DNA of 64,000 nucleotides from Vallitalea pronyensis (GCF_018141445.1 NZ_CP058649.1:5661001-5725000), one strand, 5' to 3'; counted from the stretch's first letter, positions 16,503 to 25,829 are shown. Translations and numbers: made by a program. Notes: generated from the sequence alone by a model not told the origin.

Positions 16503-17774
16503 CTAGCAATCAAAAAGAATTTTAAAGCAAACACTATTATTATCATAAAATACTTCAATGTTCCCGTTTTTAGATTTTACAATTTTTTTGACATTATATA
16601 AACCATAACCTCTGTTATTGCCTTTTGTCGAGTATCCCTTATCAAATATTTTATTGAGTAATTCTATCGTCATAGGTTCACTGGTATTTCTTACTTCGAT
16701 AATTTTATGTGTATCATTCTTATCTAACTTGATATGAATACTTTTATCGGACAACTGTTCTTTTTTCATATTTGCTTCTATAGCATTATCTAATAAATTA
16801 CCTAAGATATCAACGAATTCATATTCTTTTATGGGGTATTCGGGAAAAGGCGAATGACAATTAACAGATAAGTTAATGTTGTGTTGTTTCGCTTTTATTT
16901 TTTTGCTGTATAAAATAGAGCTAACTACTTTATTACCTGTATTAAGTAAGGTATCATCTTCTTGAAATTGATAGCCACCTATTAAGGTATTCAAATAATT
17001 AATGACCTCATCATCTCCAGTCCTTTCCGCAATACCGTATATTGCATGGAGTTGATTTTTTATATCATGTTGTTTAGCTTTTACATCACTTATCAAATTT
17101 TCTAATATTGGATTATATTCTTTATAGATTGCATTGGCTTTCTGTTCCTGCTTTATCCTAATTAATTCCTTAAAGATGATGACTACAACTAATATCCACA
17201 GTATGATACCAACAATAATCCATGAGATATAGTCAATACTTTCAAAATCCGTTTTCCATGCCATTGTATAGATAGCTAATGGTACTGCAATGAGAGCTGT
17301 TAACCATAATATAATCGTTTCAAACCTATCGTATAGATTGATGGCTTTTTCTAATGGAATATAATAGTATGTGAATATTGTTATCATCACTAATAGAACA
17401 TTACATGAAGTCGCAATCAAATAATTATCTGCAGCTATGTTCAACATCTTGAAAATAGAAACAATAATTAATTGAAGAATGATGGTATAGCTGCTCCCTA
17501 GAAGATAGATTACGATAATTTTCTTTAGTGATAAGTCATATTTGTATCTTAAAAATCCAATAAGTGTTACAGCTAATAAGATTTCTTTAAATATAACATT
17601 AAACATAACCAAAATAACACTAACAATGGATAGTACAAAAATTATATTTATCTTATGTAATAGTTTGGTAAGTAATTTATTACTGAACTTAGAAATAACC
17701 ATGACTAACGTACTGATTTCCAATCCGTTTATCAGTATTAAATAAACCAGTTCGTAGACCAGTTCCCGTTCCAT
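16503..17774 (-). CDS. agrC: AgrC-like sensor histidine kinase (GHKL type)
   Basis: 423 residues. About six to seven transmembrane helices occupy residues 1-200, followed by a dimerisation helix with the H-box QHDIKNQLHAIYG and a GHKL ATPase domain with N-box DILGNLLDNAIEAN and G-box RGYGLYNVKK. This is the AgrC/HPK10 architecture, which senses a cyclic peptide through the membrane domain. The ATG directly follows the stop of agrA, with GGGGGG as ribosome site, so the two are coupled. The stop lies two bases from the agrD stop on the other strand. The convergent placement against agrBD is unusual. Confidence 0.88.
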   Translation of the reverse strand: MERELVYELVYLILINGLEISTLVMVISKFSNKLLTKLLHKINIIFVLSIVSVILVMFNVIFKEILLAVTLIGFLRYKYDLSLKKIIVIYLLGSSYTIILQLIIVSIFKMLNIAADNYLIATSCNVLLVMITIFTYYYIPLEKAINLYDRFETIILWLTALIAVPLAIYTMAWKTDFESIDYISWIIVGIILWILVVVIIFKELIRIKQEQKANAIYKEYNPILENLISDVKAKQHDIKNQLHAIYGIAERTGDDEVINYLNTLIGGYQFQEDDTLLNTGNKVVSSILYSKKIKAKQHNINLSVNCHSPFPEYPIKEYEFVDILGNLLDNAIEANMKKEQLSDKSIHIKLDKNDTHKIIEVRNTSEPMTIELLNKIFDKGYSTKGNNRGYGLYNVKKIVKSKNGNIEVFYDNNSVCFKILFDC

Positions 17775-18518
17775 CTACTTGCCCCCCTCTATTATCTTTA
17801 TCACATCGGCACAATACTTGTCCCCTACCAATGCGATCTCATCATAACCGTAAAAGTAAATATCCCATGCTAATTTCTTCCTTTTTTCAATTTTTTGCAC
17901 ATGATTCATATTGACCACATAACTTCTGTGTGTTCTTACAAAATAATCGACGCCAGTTTCCTCAATGAGTCCTAACACCCTTTTAAAGGTCATGTTTGGC
18001 ACAACGATTTTTCCTTGATCTGTATGTAAATTCAACTTACGCCTAGATGATTCTGCAAAATAGATATTTTTCAGAAACACCTTGTGTATAATACCTTTTA
18101 ACCCAATAGCGATATATGCCTCCTTTTTCTCTTGGACTTTCACCTTTGTTATGCCTCTCAAAAGCTTGTCCGCAGCATTAATAACTTTATCCCTACTAAA
18201 TGGTTTTTCTATAAAATCATAACAATGATATTCTTGTACAGCTCTTGGTAAGAAAGATAAATGAGTCGTAATAAAGATGATATAGGCCAATTCATACTGC
18301 TTCATGGACCTAATGGTCTCAGCTATCTTCATACCATTGGTATCTGGTAACTCTATGTCCAAAAAGAACAAATCTATTTTTACGTTACGCAATACCTCAT
18401 TCGCTTCAGCACCTGTACCCGCTTGATAGATGCGGATGTTGCTGAAATTCTCTTTAAGAACATTAACTAGATTCTTTCTCGATACTTCATTATCTTCTAC
18501 AACTAAAATATGATTCAT
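17775..18518 (-). CDS. agrA: AgrA-like LytTR response regulator
   Basis: 247 residues from the ATG at 18518, eight bases after AGGAGA; the longer frame lacks a site. An N-terminal receiver domain has the phospho-acceptor Asp in FFLDIELPDTNG, acidic residues in VVEDNE and the Lys in EKPFSRDK. A C-terminal LytTR DNA-binding domain (about 140-245) carries the family signature RTHRSYVVNMNHVQKIE. It is the first gene of the agrA-agrC pair and should activate agrBD when AgrC detects the peptide. No terminator is visible between agrA and agrC. Confidence 0.9.
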   Translation of the reverse strand: MNHILVVEDNEVSRKNLVNVLKENFSNIRIYQAGTGAEANEVLRNVKIDLFFLDIELPDTNGMKIAETIRSMKQYELAYIIFITTHLSFLPRAVQEYHCYDFIEKPFSRDKVINAADKLLRGITKVKVQEKKEAYIAIGLKGIIHKVFLKNIYFAESSRRKLNLHTDQGKIVVPNMTFKRVLGLIEETGVDYFVRTHRSYVVNMNHVQKIEKRKKLAWDIYFYGYDEIALVGDKYCADVIKIIEGGK

Positions 18519-18686
18519 GAAACCATCTCCTAAAATGGTCATTTAACTTTTCATCTTTATTATACATAACTTTTCGCCAAGATGGTATAATTATTTGTAA
18601 AATCTTCCATTATTTTAAGTAAATTTTTTCCCTATGTTAATAAAATAACATAAATACCCTTCTCGTGGACTATGCCTAACATACTG

Positions 18687-18718
18687 AAAACACAGGTTTC
18701 TCACTACCCCTGTGTTTT
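18687..18718 (-). terminator. Hairpin downstream of the unknown membrane protein gene
   Basis: AAAACACAGG and CCTGTGTTTT form a perfect 10-base stem with a 12-base loop. Read on the minus strand it lies 15 bases after the stop of the membrane protein gene and ends in TTTT. It separates that gene from agrA. Confidence 0.7.
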
Positions 18719-18732
18719 ATGGTCATAACATT

Positions 18733-19731
18733 TTAATCATTTATCATATTTTTTATCATTGTATGCAATTCATTTCCAGTGAACGTTGTGTAATAAGTAC
18801 CTTTTTTCTTATCATAGATGGTATGAATTTTCCAACATACCCAATGAAAGATAGACTTATCCCTTATTTCAAAGTCATGTACAAATACATACGTGTATTT
18901 ATCGCCTATATAAATTACTCTTCCTCCATAACCATATTCTAATTGAAATTTCGTGTATTCAATCACTTTATTATACGTTATATGCCTATTCTTATACATG
19001 GCATTGGCTTTCAATTGCTGATGTACTTTCTGTATGCCAGATATATCTGTATATGTAGCGTTACGATCTATAAAATAAAGCTCATTTGGCATTTTTACTT
19101 CACCAAAGTCAAACTGATTATTCTCCATCACACTATAACTTATTGCAAACAGACCTGCTATCATAAATACAATAGCAGCAACCATTTGTAAGATTACTTT
19201 TGTTTTGTTCATTGGAAACCGATCATATGTATCCAGTTCGTCTTTTAATTGCATCAGTATTTGCTTTTTTAAATCATAACTGGTCCATTTCTTAAATTTT
19301 ACCATATAGGATTTTTCATTAATATCTTTTATCTGAATAGAATGAGAGGATCCTTCAAGAATAAATAAGATATCCTCCTCTTTTTCCTTCTGAATGGCTT
19401 TAATGGACATGACAGAAGCGATTGCCCTATCCATACTCTTGCATAATAATTCTTTATTATGGGTATACACTTTATACTCTGTACCCATAAAAAAAGCAAT
19501 CATTGTACGAAGCAAAATTAAAGTCAAGACAGCTAGTAACACATATGACCAAGAAAACCTAGCATCGGTTACTTCTTTAAAAAAAATAGCAATCATGCTT
19601 AAATTAATGATATCCAATATCCATTTTGTTTGTTTTATGATGCGTTTGCCGTATGCAAAGATGATGGTATTTAACAGAAAAAAGAAAGCTGTTAAAAACC
19701 ATAGAATTGCATTAAGTACATTTATAATCAA
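18733..19731 (-). CDS. Membrane protein of unknown function
   Basis: 332 residues starting at TTG (19731), supported by GAGGG 8 bases upstream; no ATG is available nearby. Three hydrophobic segments crowd the first 85 residues (FLTAFFFLLNTIIFAYG, LSMIAIFF and VLLAVLTLILL) and a fourth lies near residues 185-205 (VILQMVAAIVFMIAGLFA). The middle part is cytoplasmic in character, and the last 120 residues would be extracytoplasmic. It lies upstream of agrA on the same strand but behind its own terminator. No family is recognised. A link with the quorum system is only a possibility. Confidence 0.65.
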   Translation of the reverse strand: MIINVLNAILWFLTAFFFLLNTIIFAYGKRIIKQTKWILDIINLSMIAIFFKEVTDARFSWSYVLLAVLTLILLRTMIAFFMGTEYKVYTHNKELLCKSMDRAIASVMSIKAIQKEKEEDILFILEGSSHSIQIKDINEKSYMVKFKKWTSYDLKKQILMQLKDELDTYDRFPMNKTKVILQMVAAIVFMIAGLFAISYSVMENNQFDFGEVKMPNELYFIDRNATYTDISGIQKVHQQLKANAMYKNRHITYNKVIEYTKFQLEYGYGGRVIYIGDKYTYVFVHDFEIRDKSIFHWVCWKIHTIYDKKKGTYYTTFTGNELHTMIKNMIND

Positions 19732-19837
19732 TTGAATCCCTCTTATCCATCATATCCTTATTTATCACAACCCATACATTATAATATATTATTGAAACTA
19801 TCTCAAGAAAACTTATATATAATGCCGGATTTTTCAG

Positions 19838-19880
19838 AAAAAACAAAGAACCCATATATCGTTTACGTAACATGGGTTCA
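19838..19880 (-). terminator. Terminator after the SDR gene
   Basis: GAACCCAT and ATGGGTTC form the stem (19848-19855 with 19872-19879). On the minus strand the hairpin runs into CTTTGTTTTTTC. It lies 50 bases after the stop of the short-chain dehydrogenase gene. Confidence 0.7.
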
Positions 19881-19929
19881 AAGGGTACGACGATCCTACC
19901 ATATTTTATTATGCATACACAACTTTAAA

Positions 19930-20703
19930 TCAATGGGTTGTCAGACCTCCATCAACACCAAACACCCCTCCTGTAATCCACTTTGCCTGTTTTGAAGCTA
20001 GAAATACAGCCATATTCGCTATGTCTTCTGGTTCCCCTAATTTTTGTAAAGGATAGATATGTTTTATCATGGCATTAAAGCGATCTCTAGCATCAGTGTC
20101 TAGTCTTTCCATATTAGCTTTTACTTGAGGTGTTAAAACAACCCCAGGCGCAATTGCATTAACACGAACACCTTTTTCCCCTAATTCAAAAGCAAGGGCT
20201 TTTGTAAAAGATTCTATAGCACCCTTGGTCATGGAATAGGATGTGGATGGTCGATCAGGAAGCATTCTTTTTGCAAAATAGGATGACATATTAATGACGT
20301 TTCCTTGTGTACTTTTTAAATCATCCAAAAAGGCTTTAATAAGCAAATAAGGTACTTTGGCATTGAGATGCCAATGATAATCTAAGGTATCTTCATCCAT
20401 ATTTTCGAAAGGTATAAAACGGGCAATGGCCGCATTATTCATTAGAATATTTACCTTTATTTTCTTCCGTTTAACTTCTGCAACAACCTTTGAAATAGAC
20501 GATTTGCATCCCATATCGGCACTTATGGTGGTTACTTGAATAGGATATTTTTCCAGTTCACGCTTTTTTTCTTTTAATTTTTCTTTATCTCTTGCAACAA
20601 TCACTAAATGAGCTCCTTCTTTAGCAAAAGCCCGTGCAGTTTCAAATCCTATACCATCACTTCCCCCTGTAATAAGTGCTGTTTTTTCATGTAATAATCT
20701 CAT
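19930..20703 (-). CDS. Short-chain dehydrogenase/reductase (SDR)
   Basis: 257 residues from the ATG at 20703, preceded by GGAGGG at 20710-20715. The classical SDR features are present: the cofactor motif TGGSDGIG near the N-terminus, NNAA (in LMNNAAIAR), the catalytic Ser/Tyr/Lys (YSMTKGAIESF) and the C-terminal GGVFGVDGG. These fit an NAD(P)-dependent oxidoreductase of the FabG/3-oxoacyl-reductase-like group. The substrate cannot be told. It lies 90 bases downstream of a Crp-family regulator, with a palindrome in between, so regulation by that protein is plausible. Confidence 0.9.
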   Translation of the reverse strand: MRLLHEKTALITGGSDGIGFETARAFAKEGAHLVIVARDKEKLKEKKRELEKYPIQVTTISADMGCKSSISKVVAEVKRKKIKVNILMNNAAIARFIPFENMDEDTLDYHWHLNAKVPYLLIKAFLDDLKSTQGNVINMSSYFAKRMLPDRPSTSYSMTKGAIESFTKALAFELGEKGVRVNAIAPGVVLTPQVKANMERLDTDARDRFNAMIKHIYPLQKLGEPEDIANMAVFLASKQAKWITGGVFGVDGGLTTH

Positions 20704-20745
20704 TTCTATCCCTCCTGATTTCATAATTAGAGGAATTCATCACCT

Positions 20746-20765
20746 CTACTTATAAGTATAAGTAG
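20746..20765. promoter_or_regulatory. Palindromic operator candidate upstream of the SDR gene
   Basis: CTACTTATAAGTATAAGTAG is an inverted repeat of CTACTTATA with mismatches only at the centre. It lies 43 bases upstream of the SDR start, between the Crp-family regulator and the SDR gene. The sequence differs from the canonical Crp site, so which protein binds it is open. Confidence 0.4.
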
Positions 20766-20792
20766 ATGGACACTATACCGCATTAACATAAG

Positions 20793-21386
20793 TTAAAATG
20801 AGGCATTTTTTATTCGAGATAAGGAGACATTACTAATCCCAATATAGGAAGCGAGGTGGTAATCTGGAACACGCTTTACAAGCCCTGGATATTGGGCACA
20901 AAAACTGTGATATCTCTCTGTTGCAGAATACATTAGAAATTCATGCTCTCTTACAAACTTCTGTTCCACAAATGCTTCTACTTCTGATAGTGCAAATTTG
21001 TCCCAATAATGATGCTGTTTTAACCATGAGCAAAAGGGATCAAAGAGACAAACAGAAAGTTCCATATCCTCTACAGCTGCTATGCTGAATAAACTGTCTT
21101 CTTTTTGAGCAGAAGGTGCAATGGGCCACACAAATTGACCTTCTTGGAAGAATCCTTTATTAAATTCACGACCTTTTTTATCCATATAAAACAGTCGAAG
21201 TATACCTTTGTGAATAAAAAATACCTTATTCCACCTTTCCCCTTCCCTAACAAGAAATTCGTTACGGCGATACTCTTTTGCCATAAAGAACTGTGATAGT
21301 TCCATTAATTCTGTATCAGATGACTGAGGGTTTCTAAAGACTTTTTTTCTTAACTCTTCAATTAGCGATTTATTTTTTGTGTTCAC
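20793..21386 (-). CDS. Crp/Fnr-family transcriptional regulator
   Basis: 197 residues if translation starts at GTG 21386, eight bases after GAGG; the GTG at 21395 lies within that site. A cyclic-nucleotide-binding-type beta barrel (about 20-130, with VREGERWNKVFFIHKGILRLF) precedes a C-terminal helix-turn-helix segment (LASYIGISNVSLSRIK). The C-terminus is short (ends IKNASF), so the DNA-binding domain is compact compared with Crp. There is no Fnr-type Cys cluster. The SDR gene downstream is the likely target. Related proteins in Firmicutes and Bacteroidetes often control adjacent oxidoreductases. Confidence 0.82.
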   Translation of the reverse strand: MNTKNKSLIEELRKKVFRNPQSSDTELMELSQFFMAKEYRRNEFLVREGERWNKVFFIHKGILRLFYMDKKGREFNKGFFQEGQFVWPIAPSAQKEDSLFSIAAVEDMELSVCLFDPFCSWLKQHHYWDKFALSEVEAFVEQKFVREHEFLMYSATERYHSFCAQYPGLVKRVPDYHLASYIGISNVSLSRIKNASF

Positions 21387-21455
21387 AACATACACCTCAT
21401 AACAATTTCAAGACCTTTTATGGAATAAGCTAGCAGGCATGTTAAAGCAAATTCT

Positions 21456-22235
21456 CTATTCTGATGCTTGATGAAGCTTTAAATATGTAATAACGACTAC
21501 ACCGAGCGTAAAGGGACCTGTAAAAAGTGCAATAAACTGTCCCAAGTGACTAAACAAATAAGTGCCTACCGTACCAAAGTTGATAGGTGGTAAAAAATTT
21601 TTCAGCACATTCATTGGCGATTGAATAATGAATGGAATAAGATAGATGATAAACACTTCCCAAAAGTGATTAACTACCAATTGTTTGCTATACATTAAGA
21701 AATTTTTAATCTCAGGGTTCAAAGCTCTTATCATAATGGAAAAACCAAATGTAACCACTAAATACATAGTCGGTATACCGCCTACCAAAATAGCTACAAT
21801 TTTTGAGAATAATTGCTGTGTAGCCGAAAAACCTATAGTGAAGATGTATGTGGGTATAATGATCATTAAACCTAGTATTAAAACGGCTCCTATAACACGC
21901 CATGTGCAATTTTTAGCTTGTTTATAGCTTTCTTTTATGGTAATACTTCTACAGTAATACCGTTCTTTAATGGCAATAATAAGTGTTATACCTAATTTAA
22001 TATTATAATATATGCCTAAATATGCAACAACCAGACCAATTAATTGTATAAGCAAATTAATACCTATATTACCTGTCATGTCACCTAAGTCCATAAAATG
22101 GCTAGTAATAAATAATATCAGTACACCAAGACCATTGATCTTAAAAAACAAACTAAAATTATCTCGATATAAGTTAAACGCTGTTACCATAACATCTTTA
22201 AGTTCAAACTTCTTTTGATTCATCGTGTTCTCCAT
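21456..22235 (-). CDS. Polytopic membrane protein, unknown function
   Basis: 259 residues from the ATG at 22235, with AAAGGA upstream. Six hydrophobic segments are spread along the protein, and the N-terminus (FELKDVMVTAFNLYRDNFSL) resembles those of the DUF975 and glycerophosphodiesterase membrane-domain type proteins, which are often paired with transporters. No catalytic motif is visible. It stands alone between the Crp-family gene and the ABC-F gene on the same strand. Confidence 0.7.
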   Translation of the reverse strand: MENTMNQKKFELKDVMVTAFNLYRDNFSLFFKINGLGVLILFITSHFMDLGDMTGNIGINLLIQLIGLVVAYLGIYYNIKLGITLIIAIKERYYCRSITIKESYKQAKNCTWRVIGAVLILGLMIIIPTYIFTIGFSATQQLFSKIVAILVGGIPTMYLVVTFGFSIMIRALNPEIKNFLMYSKQLVVNHFWEVFIIYLIPFIIQSPMNVLKNFLPPINFGTVGTYLFSHLGQFIALFTGPFTLGVVVITYLKLHQASE

Positions 22236-22324
22236 TTTACATATCCTTTCATTCAACAAGTCTCTATGGACTACTATCCTATTTTTATTATATACCCTAC
22301 TGCATATAAAACCACAATAATGCC

Positions 22325-24247
22325 TTACTTCCCATTCTCAATGGTCTCTGCCAGCTCATTTAAATATGTCCATCGTTCCATTAACCCCTCCAATTCACCT
22401 TCTAGCTGCTCTTTCTCCTCTGTCAATTCCTGTAACCTGACATAATCACTACCTGCATTATGAATACCCTCTTCCACCTTCACAAGCTTCTCTTCAAGGG
22501 TTTCAATCTTATCATCTATGGTCTCATATTCTATCTTCTCTTTATAGGTAAACTTAGGTGCTCTCGCCCGTTGCTGTTGGTAGGCTTCTTTTTTACAGGT
22601 GCTAGACTCCGATTGCTGTCGTTTATCTTGCTGATTGTTTATTGAAGAAGGATCTGCATTCAATTCAATGTACTGGGTATAATTGCCCGTATATTGTTTT
22701 ATTTTACCATCACCCATGAATAGAAATATCTTATCCGCTATTTTATCTAAGAAATAACGGTCATGGGAAACGGTTATAACAGCCCCTTCAAAATGCTGAA
22801 TGTATTCTTCTAGTATGGTTAAGGTTTGAATATCCAAGTCGTTGGTTGGCTCATCCAGTAAAAGCACATTGGGATTGCCCATGAGGACCCGTAATAAATA
22901 GAGTCTTCTTCGTTCGCCACCCGATAATCGGTCAATACGCGTATATTGCATTTCCTTTGAAAATAGAAAACGCTCTAACATCTGGGAAGCAGTTATTTGC
23001 ATATGATCTTTCGTGGTGATGTATTCTGCCACTTCCCTAATATATTCTATGACTTTTAGGTTCTCATCCATGTCTTCATTTTCTTGAGAATAATACCCTA
23101 CAACAACGGTATCCCCTTTATCCACCTGACCTTCATCCGGTTGAAATTTCTCGGCTATTAGGTTTAATAAAGTGGATTTACCTTGCCCATTGGCCCCGAT
23201 GATACCAATTCGGTCATCCTTTAGAACGGTATATTCAAAATCGCTAATAACCACTTGATTGTCAAAAGACTTGGATACATGGTCTAAGCAAACGATTTTT
23301 TTACCTAACCGTCTTGACCCTACCATGATGTCCAGATTGTCTTTTCGAAGGTCCACCTTGGCTTCTTTCAATTGCTCAAAACGATCGATTCTAGCCTTTT
23401 GCTTTGTACTCCTTGCTCTAGCACCTGTTCGAATCCATTCTAATTCGGTACGGAACATATTTCTTCGCTTTATTTCTTTTCGAATAACCTCTTGTTCTCG
23501 TTCTGCACGTTTTTCTAGAAAAACGCTGTAATTACCCTCATAACGATAGAGGCAACTCTGGTCTAACTCCCAAATCGTGTTGGTGACACGATCTAGAAAA
23601 TAGCGATCATGGGTAATCATTAAAAGCGCTCCTTGGCGGCCATTTAAATAGTCCTCCAACCATTTAATCAATGTATCATCAATATGGTTGGTTGGCTCAT
23701 CTAAGATCAACAAGTCACAAGGTTGAATAAGAGCTGCTGCAAGAGCCACACGCCGACGTTGCCCACCAGATAAAGTACCTATTTTTGCATCATAATTGTA
23801 GATACCTAACTTGGTTAATATGCTTTTGGCCTCACTTTCAATCTTCCATGCATCCATGGCATCCATTTTACTGTTAAGAGCCGTCAACTGTTGTTGTGTG
23901 ACCTCATTGCCAGCATCTTCTTCAAGAGCTTGAACAACATGCTCATAGTCTCGAATAAGGGCCATTATGGGACTTTCCCCTTGAAAAATGTGGTTCAATA
24001 CTGTTGTTTCACCATCAAACTCAGGGTTCTGTGGTAAATACCCAATGGTCACATCTCGTCCTGTTACAAGGACGCCCTCGTCCAGTGATTCCCTACCAAC
24101 GATGGTTTTAAGAAGGGTCGTTTTACCTGTGCCATTAACACCGATTAAACCTATTTTATCATCATGGTCAATACCAAAAGATATCTGATGAAATAAGACT
24201 TTCTCTGAATACCGCTTTGTAAGATTCTCTGCTGATAATATGTTCAT
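22325..24247 (-). CDS. ABC-F family ATPase (Uup/YfmR-like)
   Basis: 640 residues from the ATG at 24247; the longer frame starting at 24289 has no better ribosome site. Two complete ABC domains are present, with Walker A motifs GVNGTGKTT and GANGQGKST and signatures LSGGQRRR and LSGGERRR. There is no membrane domain. The inter-domain linker is long and charged, and the C-terminal 90 residues form a Glu/Lys-rich coiled coil. ABC-F proteins act on the ribosome, in antibiotic protection or in resolving stalled translation. The C-terminal coiled coil suggests the Uup/YfmR housekeeping type over a resistance protein. The subgroup assignment is tentative. Confidence 0.92.
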   Translation of the reverse strand: MNILSAENLTKRYSEKVLFHQISFGIDHDDKIGLIGVNGTGKTTLLKTIVGRESLDEGVLVTGRDVTIGYLPQNPEFDGETTVLNHIFQGESPIMALIRDYEHVVQALEEDAGNEVTQQQLTALNSKMDAMDAWKIESEAKSILTKLGIYNYDAKIGTLSGGQRRRVALAAALIQPCDLLILDEPTNHIDDTLIKWLEDYLNGRQGALLMITHDRYFLDRVTNTIWELDQSCLYRYEGNYSVFLEKRAEREQEVIRKEIKRRNMFRTELEWIRTGARARSTKQKARIDRFEQLKEAKVDLRKDNLDIMVGSRRLGKKIVCLDHVSKSFDNQVVISDFEYTVLKDDRIGIIGANGQGKSTLLNLIAEKFQPDEGQVDKGDTVVVGYYSQENEDMDENLKVIEYIREVAEYITTKDHMQITASQMLERFLFSKEMQYTRIDRLSGGERRRLYLLRVLMGNPNVLLLDEPTNDLDIQTLTILEEYIQHFEGAVITVSHDRYFLDKIADKIFLFMGDGKIKQYTGNYTQYIELNADPSSINNQQDKRQQSESSTCKKEAYQQQRARAPKFTYKEKIEYETIDDKIETLEEKLVKVEEGIHNAGSDYVRLQELTEEKEQLEGELEGLMERWTYLNELAETIENGK

Positions 24248-24400
24248 ATGGTTTATAACCTGCCTGTCTACTAAAATATCTGTTCTCATTAACTTCTTCT
24301 ATACGTCGCCTAACGATTTATCTGTATCGATTATATCATACCTTGCTCCTTGTACCAACACCACATCATCAAATATTCTCAAATAAATACGACATATACT

Positions 24401-24435
24401 AAAAACTGCATCCTATCCATTGATAGAATGCAGTT
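24401..24435 (-). terminator. Terminator after the cupin gene
   Basis: AACTGCATTCTATC and GATAGGATGCAGTT pair over 14 bases with one G-T, and the minus strand continues TTTTTAG. It lies about 100 bases beyond the stop of the cupin gene. Confidence 0.75.
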
Positions 24436-24538
24436 CATCGTTAATCTGTATTGAAACGACACGCGTTAATCCAATCATAGCCATCAAGCATTGCTCACAT
24501 CATGACATAATCATTTTAACTCATTAGGGTTCATGCTA

Positions 24539-24865
24539 CTACTTAGCTTGATAATGAGGTGGTGCAGGTGCTTTTATGACAATAAGCTCAAGTACTTCTT
24601 CATGGAGATTTTTCACATTCATCTTGGTTTGGTAAGGAATCTGAATAATATCCCCTTTGGAATATTTGTGGATGTCTTGATCGTCTAACTGAATGGATAG
24701 AACGCCTCTGATAATCGTCATATACACATTGGAATTAGAAAAATGTTCTGGCAATCCTTTATCTTTATTAAAAACCATATGGATATAATGCACATTATCA
24801 TCCATAATGATCTTTTCAACCGCTGTTTCATCTTCTGTGCTATAGTGATATAATTTTTCTATCAT
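24539..24865 (-). CDS. Small cupin-domain protein
   Basis: 108 residues forming one double-stranded beta-helix domain. The segment VYMTIIRGVLSIQLDD followed by YSKGDIIQIPYQTKM matches the second half of cupin motif 1 and motif 2. The usual metal-binding His residues are mostly missing (a single His at EHF), so it may bind a small molecule without a metal. It is a single-gene unit with its own terminator. The function is unknown. Confidence 0.75.
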   Translation of the reverse strand: MIEKLYHYSTEDETAVEKIIMDDNVHYIHMVFNKDKGLPEHFSNSNVYMTIIRGVLSIQLDDQDIHKYSKGDIIQIPYQTKMNVKNLHEEVLELIVIKAPAPPHYQAK

Positions 24866-25057
24866 GCTATTACCTCTCTTTCGATTATATGCTATATATT
24901 TATATATATCAATTTACTAATATATTATACTACATATAAACGGCTGATTCGGTAATATATGTTACGGCTTTATTAAATAGACAATAAATATGTTGCTTTC
25001 TCCTAACATTTATTCCATGAAAAGCGATTATCTTCTTATCATGCATTTTATTGTATA

Positions 25058-25810
25058 TTACATGGTATTTTGTTTTATAAATTGCCCAATAACATGGACA
25101 GGTAAATCCACTTGTTCAATCAGTGTATCCAGATACTGACCGTCCAGAGCCACTACAGCACAAGTAGCAGGTCCAGCTGATTGTTCCATATCCATTGCTA
25201 GCTGTTCTTTTGGGCAGAAAGTTAGTCCTCCTGTTCGAGCCATTTCTAATGCTTCATAGCCGATTCCTTTAGAACCAACGGGTAAGATATCCTGAATAAA
25301 ATCTGTTTTTCTGAGTTTCACCATGGTTGGAAGATTCATGATTTCTCCTTGATCGTTAACCACATCATCCCCGACCTTGGGTAAGCCAACCACCACAGCT
25401 ATATTGCCTGGTTTTGCTCGTGGGTAGGTAAAGCTACTATTCAACTTACCAATTACCGTTATCCCCATACCGGTAACGGTAACAGGTATATTTTCCTCCG
25501 TACTCCCTGTCAACATGGTTTCCCTATCTATGCCAATCTCATCTAATGCATCACCAATACCATCCAGAATGGTTTTTCCTGTATCATTCATTTCAACGGA
25601 TAACGTATTTACAACCGTTATAGGCCATGAGCCTAGCGCAATGGTTTCAGCTAATGCTACACACGCCGTATAATAACCTGTTATATATGGACTTACTTGT
25701 ACCAAATCATGCGCTTTATTTCCAATACCACCACATGAATCACACGCCACCGTAAGCATATGTTGGTCATCTATTTCTATCATTGTGATATCTCGAAATT
25801 TTTTTATCAT
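25058..25810 (-). CDS. cblS: AIR-synthase-like protein, probable alpha-ribazole kinase
   Basis: 250 residues with the PurM/ThiL-like arrangement: CDSCGGIG, STEENIPVTVTGMG, VVVGLPKVGDDV and PVGSKGIGYEA. Proteins of this type in Listeria and Geobacillus (CblS) phosphorylate alpha-ribazole to alpha-ribazole 5'-phosphate, giving the lower ligand to cobalamin without CobT. It is the last gene of the B12-riboswitch operon cobU-cobS-cobC-cblS, 19 bases from cobC. No cobT is present in the window. The family fit is good; the activity is inferred from motif pattern and neighbours. Confidence 0.72.
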   Translation of the reverse strand: MIKKFRDITMIEIDDQHMLTVACDSCGGIGNKAHDLVQVSPYITGYYTACVALAETIALGSWPITVVNTLSVEMNDTGKTILDGIGDALDEIGIDRETMLTGSTEENIPVTVTGMGITVIGKLNSSFTYPRAKPGNIAVVVGLPKVGDDVVNDQGEIMNLPTMVKLRKTDFIQDILPVGSKGIGYEALEMARTGGLTFCPKEQLAMDMEQSAGPATCAVVALDGQYLDTLIEQVDLPVHVIGQFIKQNTM

Positions 25811-25829
25811 AAAATAGTCCCTTCTTAAG

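Noticed and set aside
20746-20765. Terminator between Crp-family and SDR genes
   Set aside because: The palindrome is AT-rich, lacks a GC stem and has no U-tract; an operator is more likely.
23259-23531. 90-codon + strand ORF within the ABC-F gene
   Set aside because: The opposite strand encodes the conserved ABC linker and second ABC domain; the ORF is a shadow.
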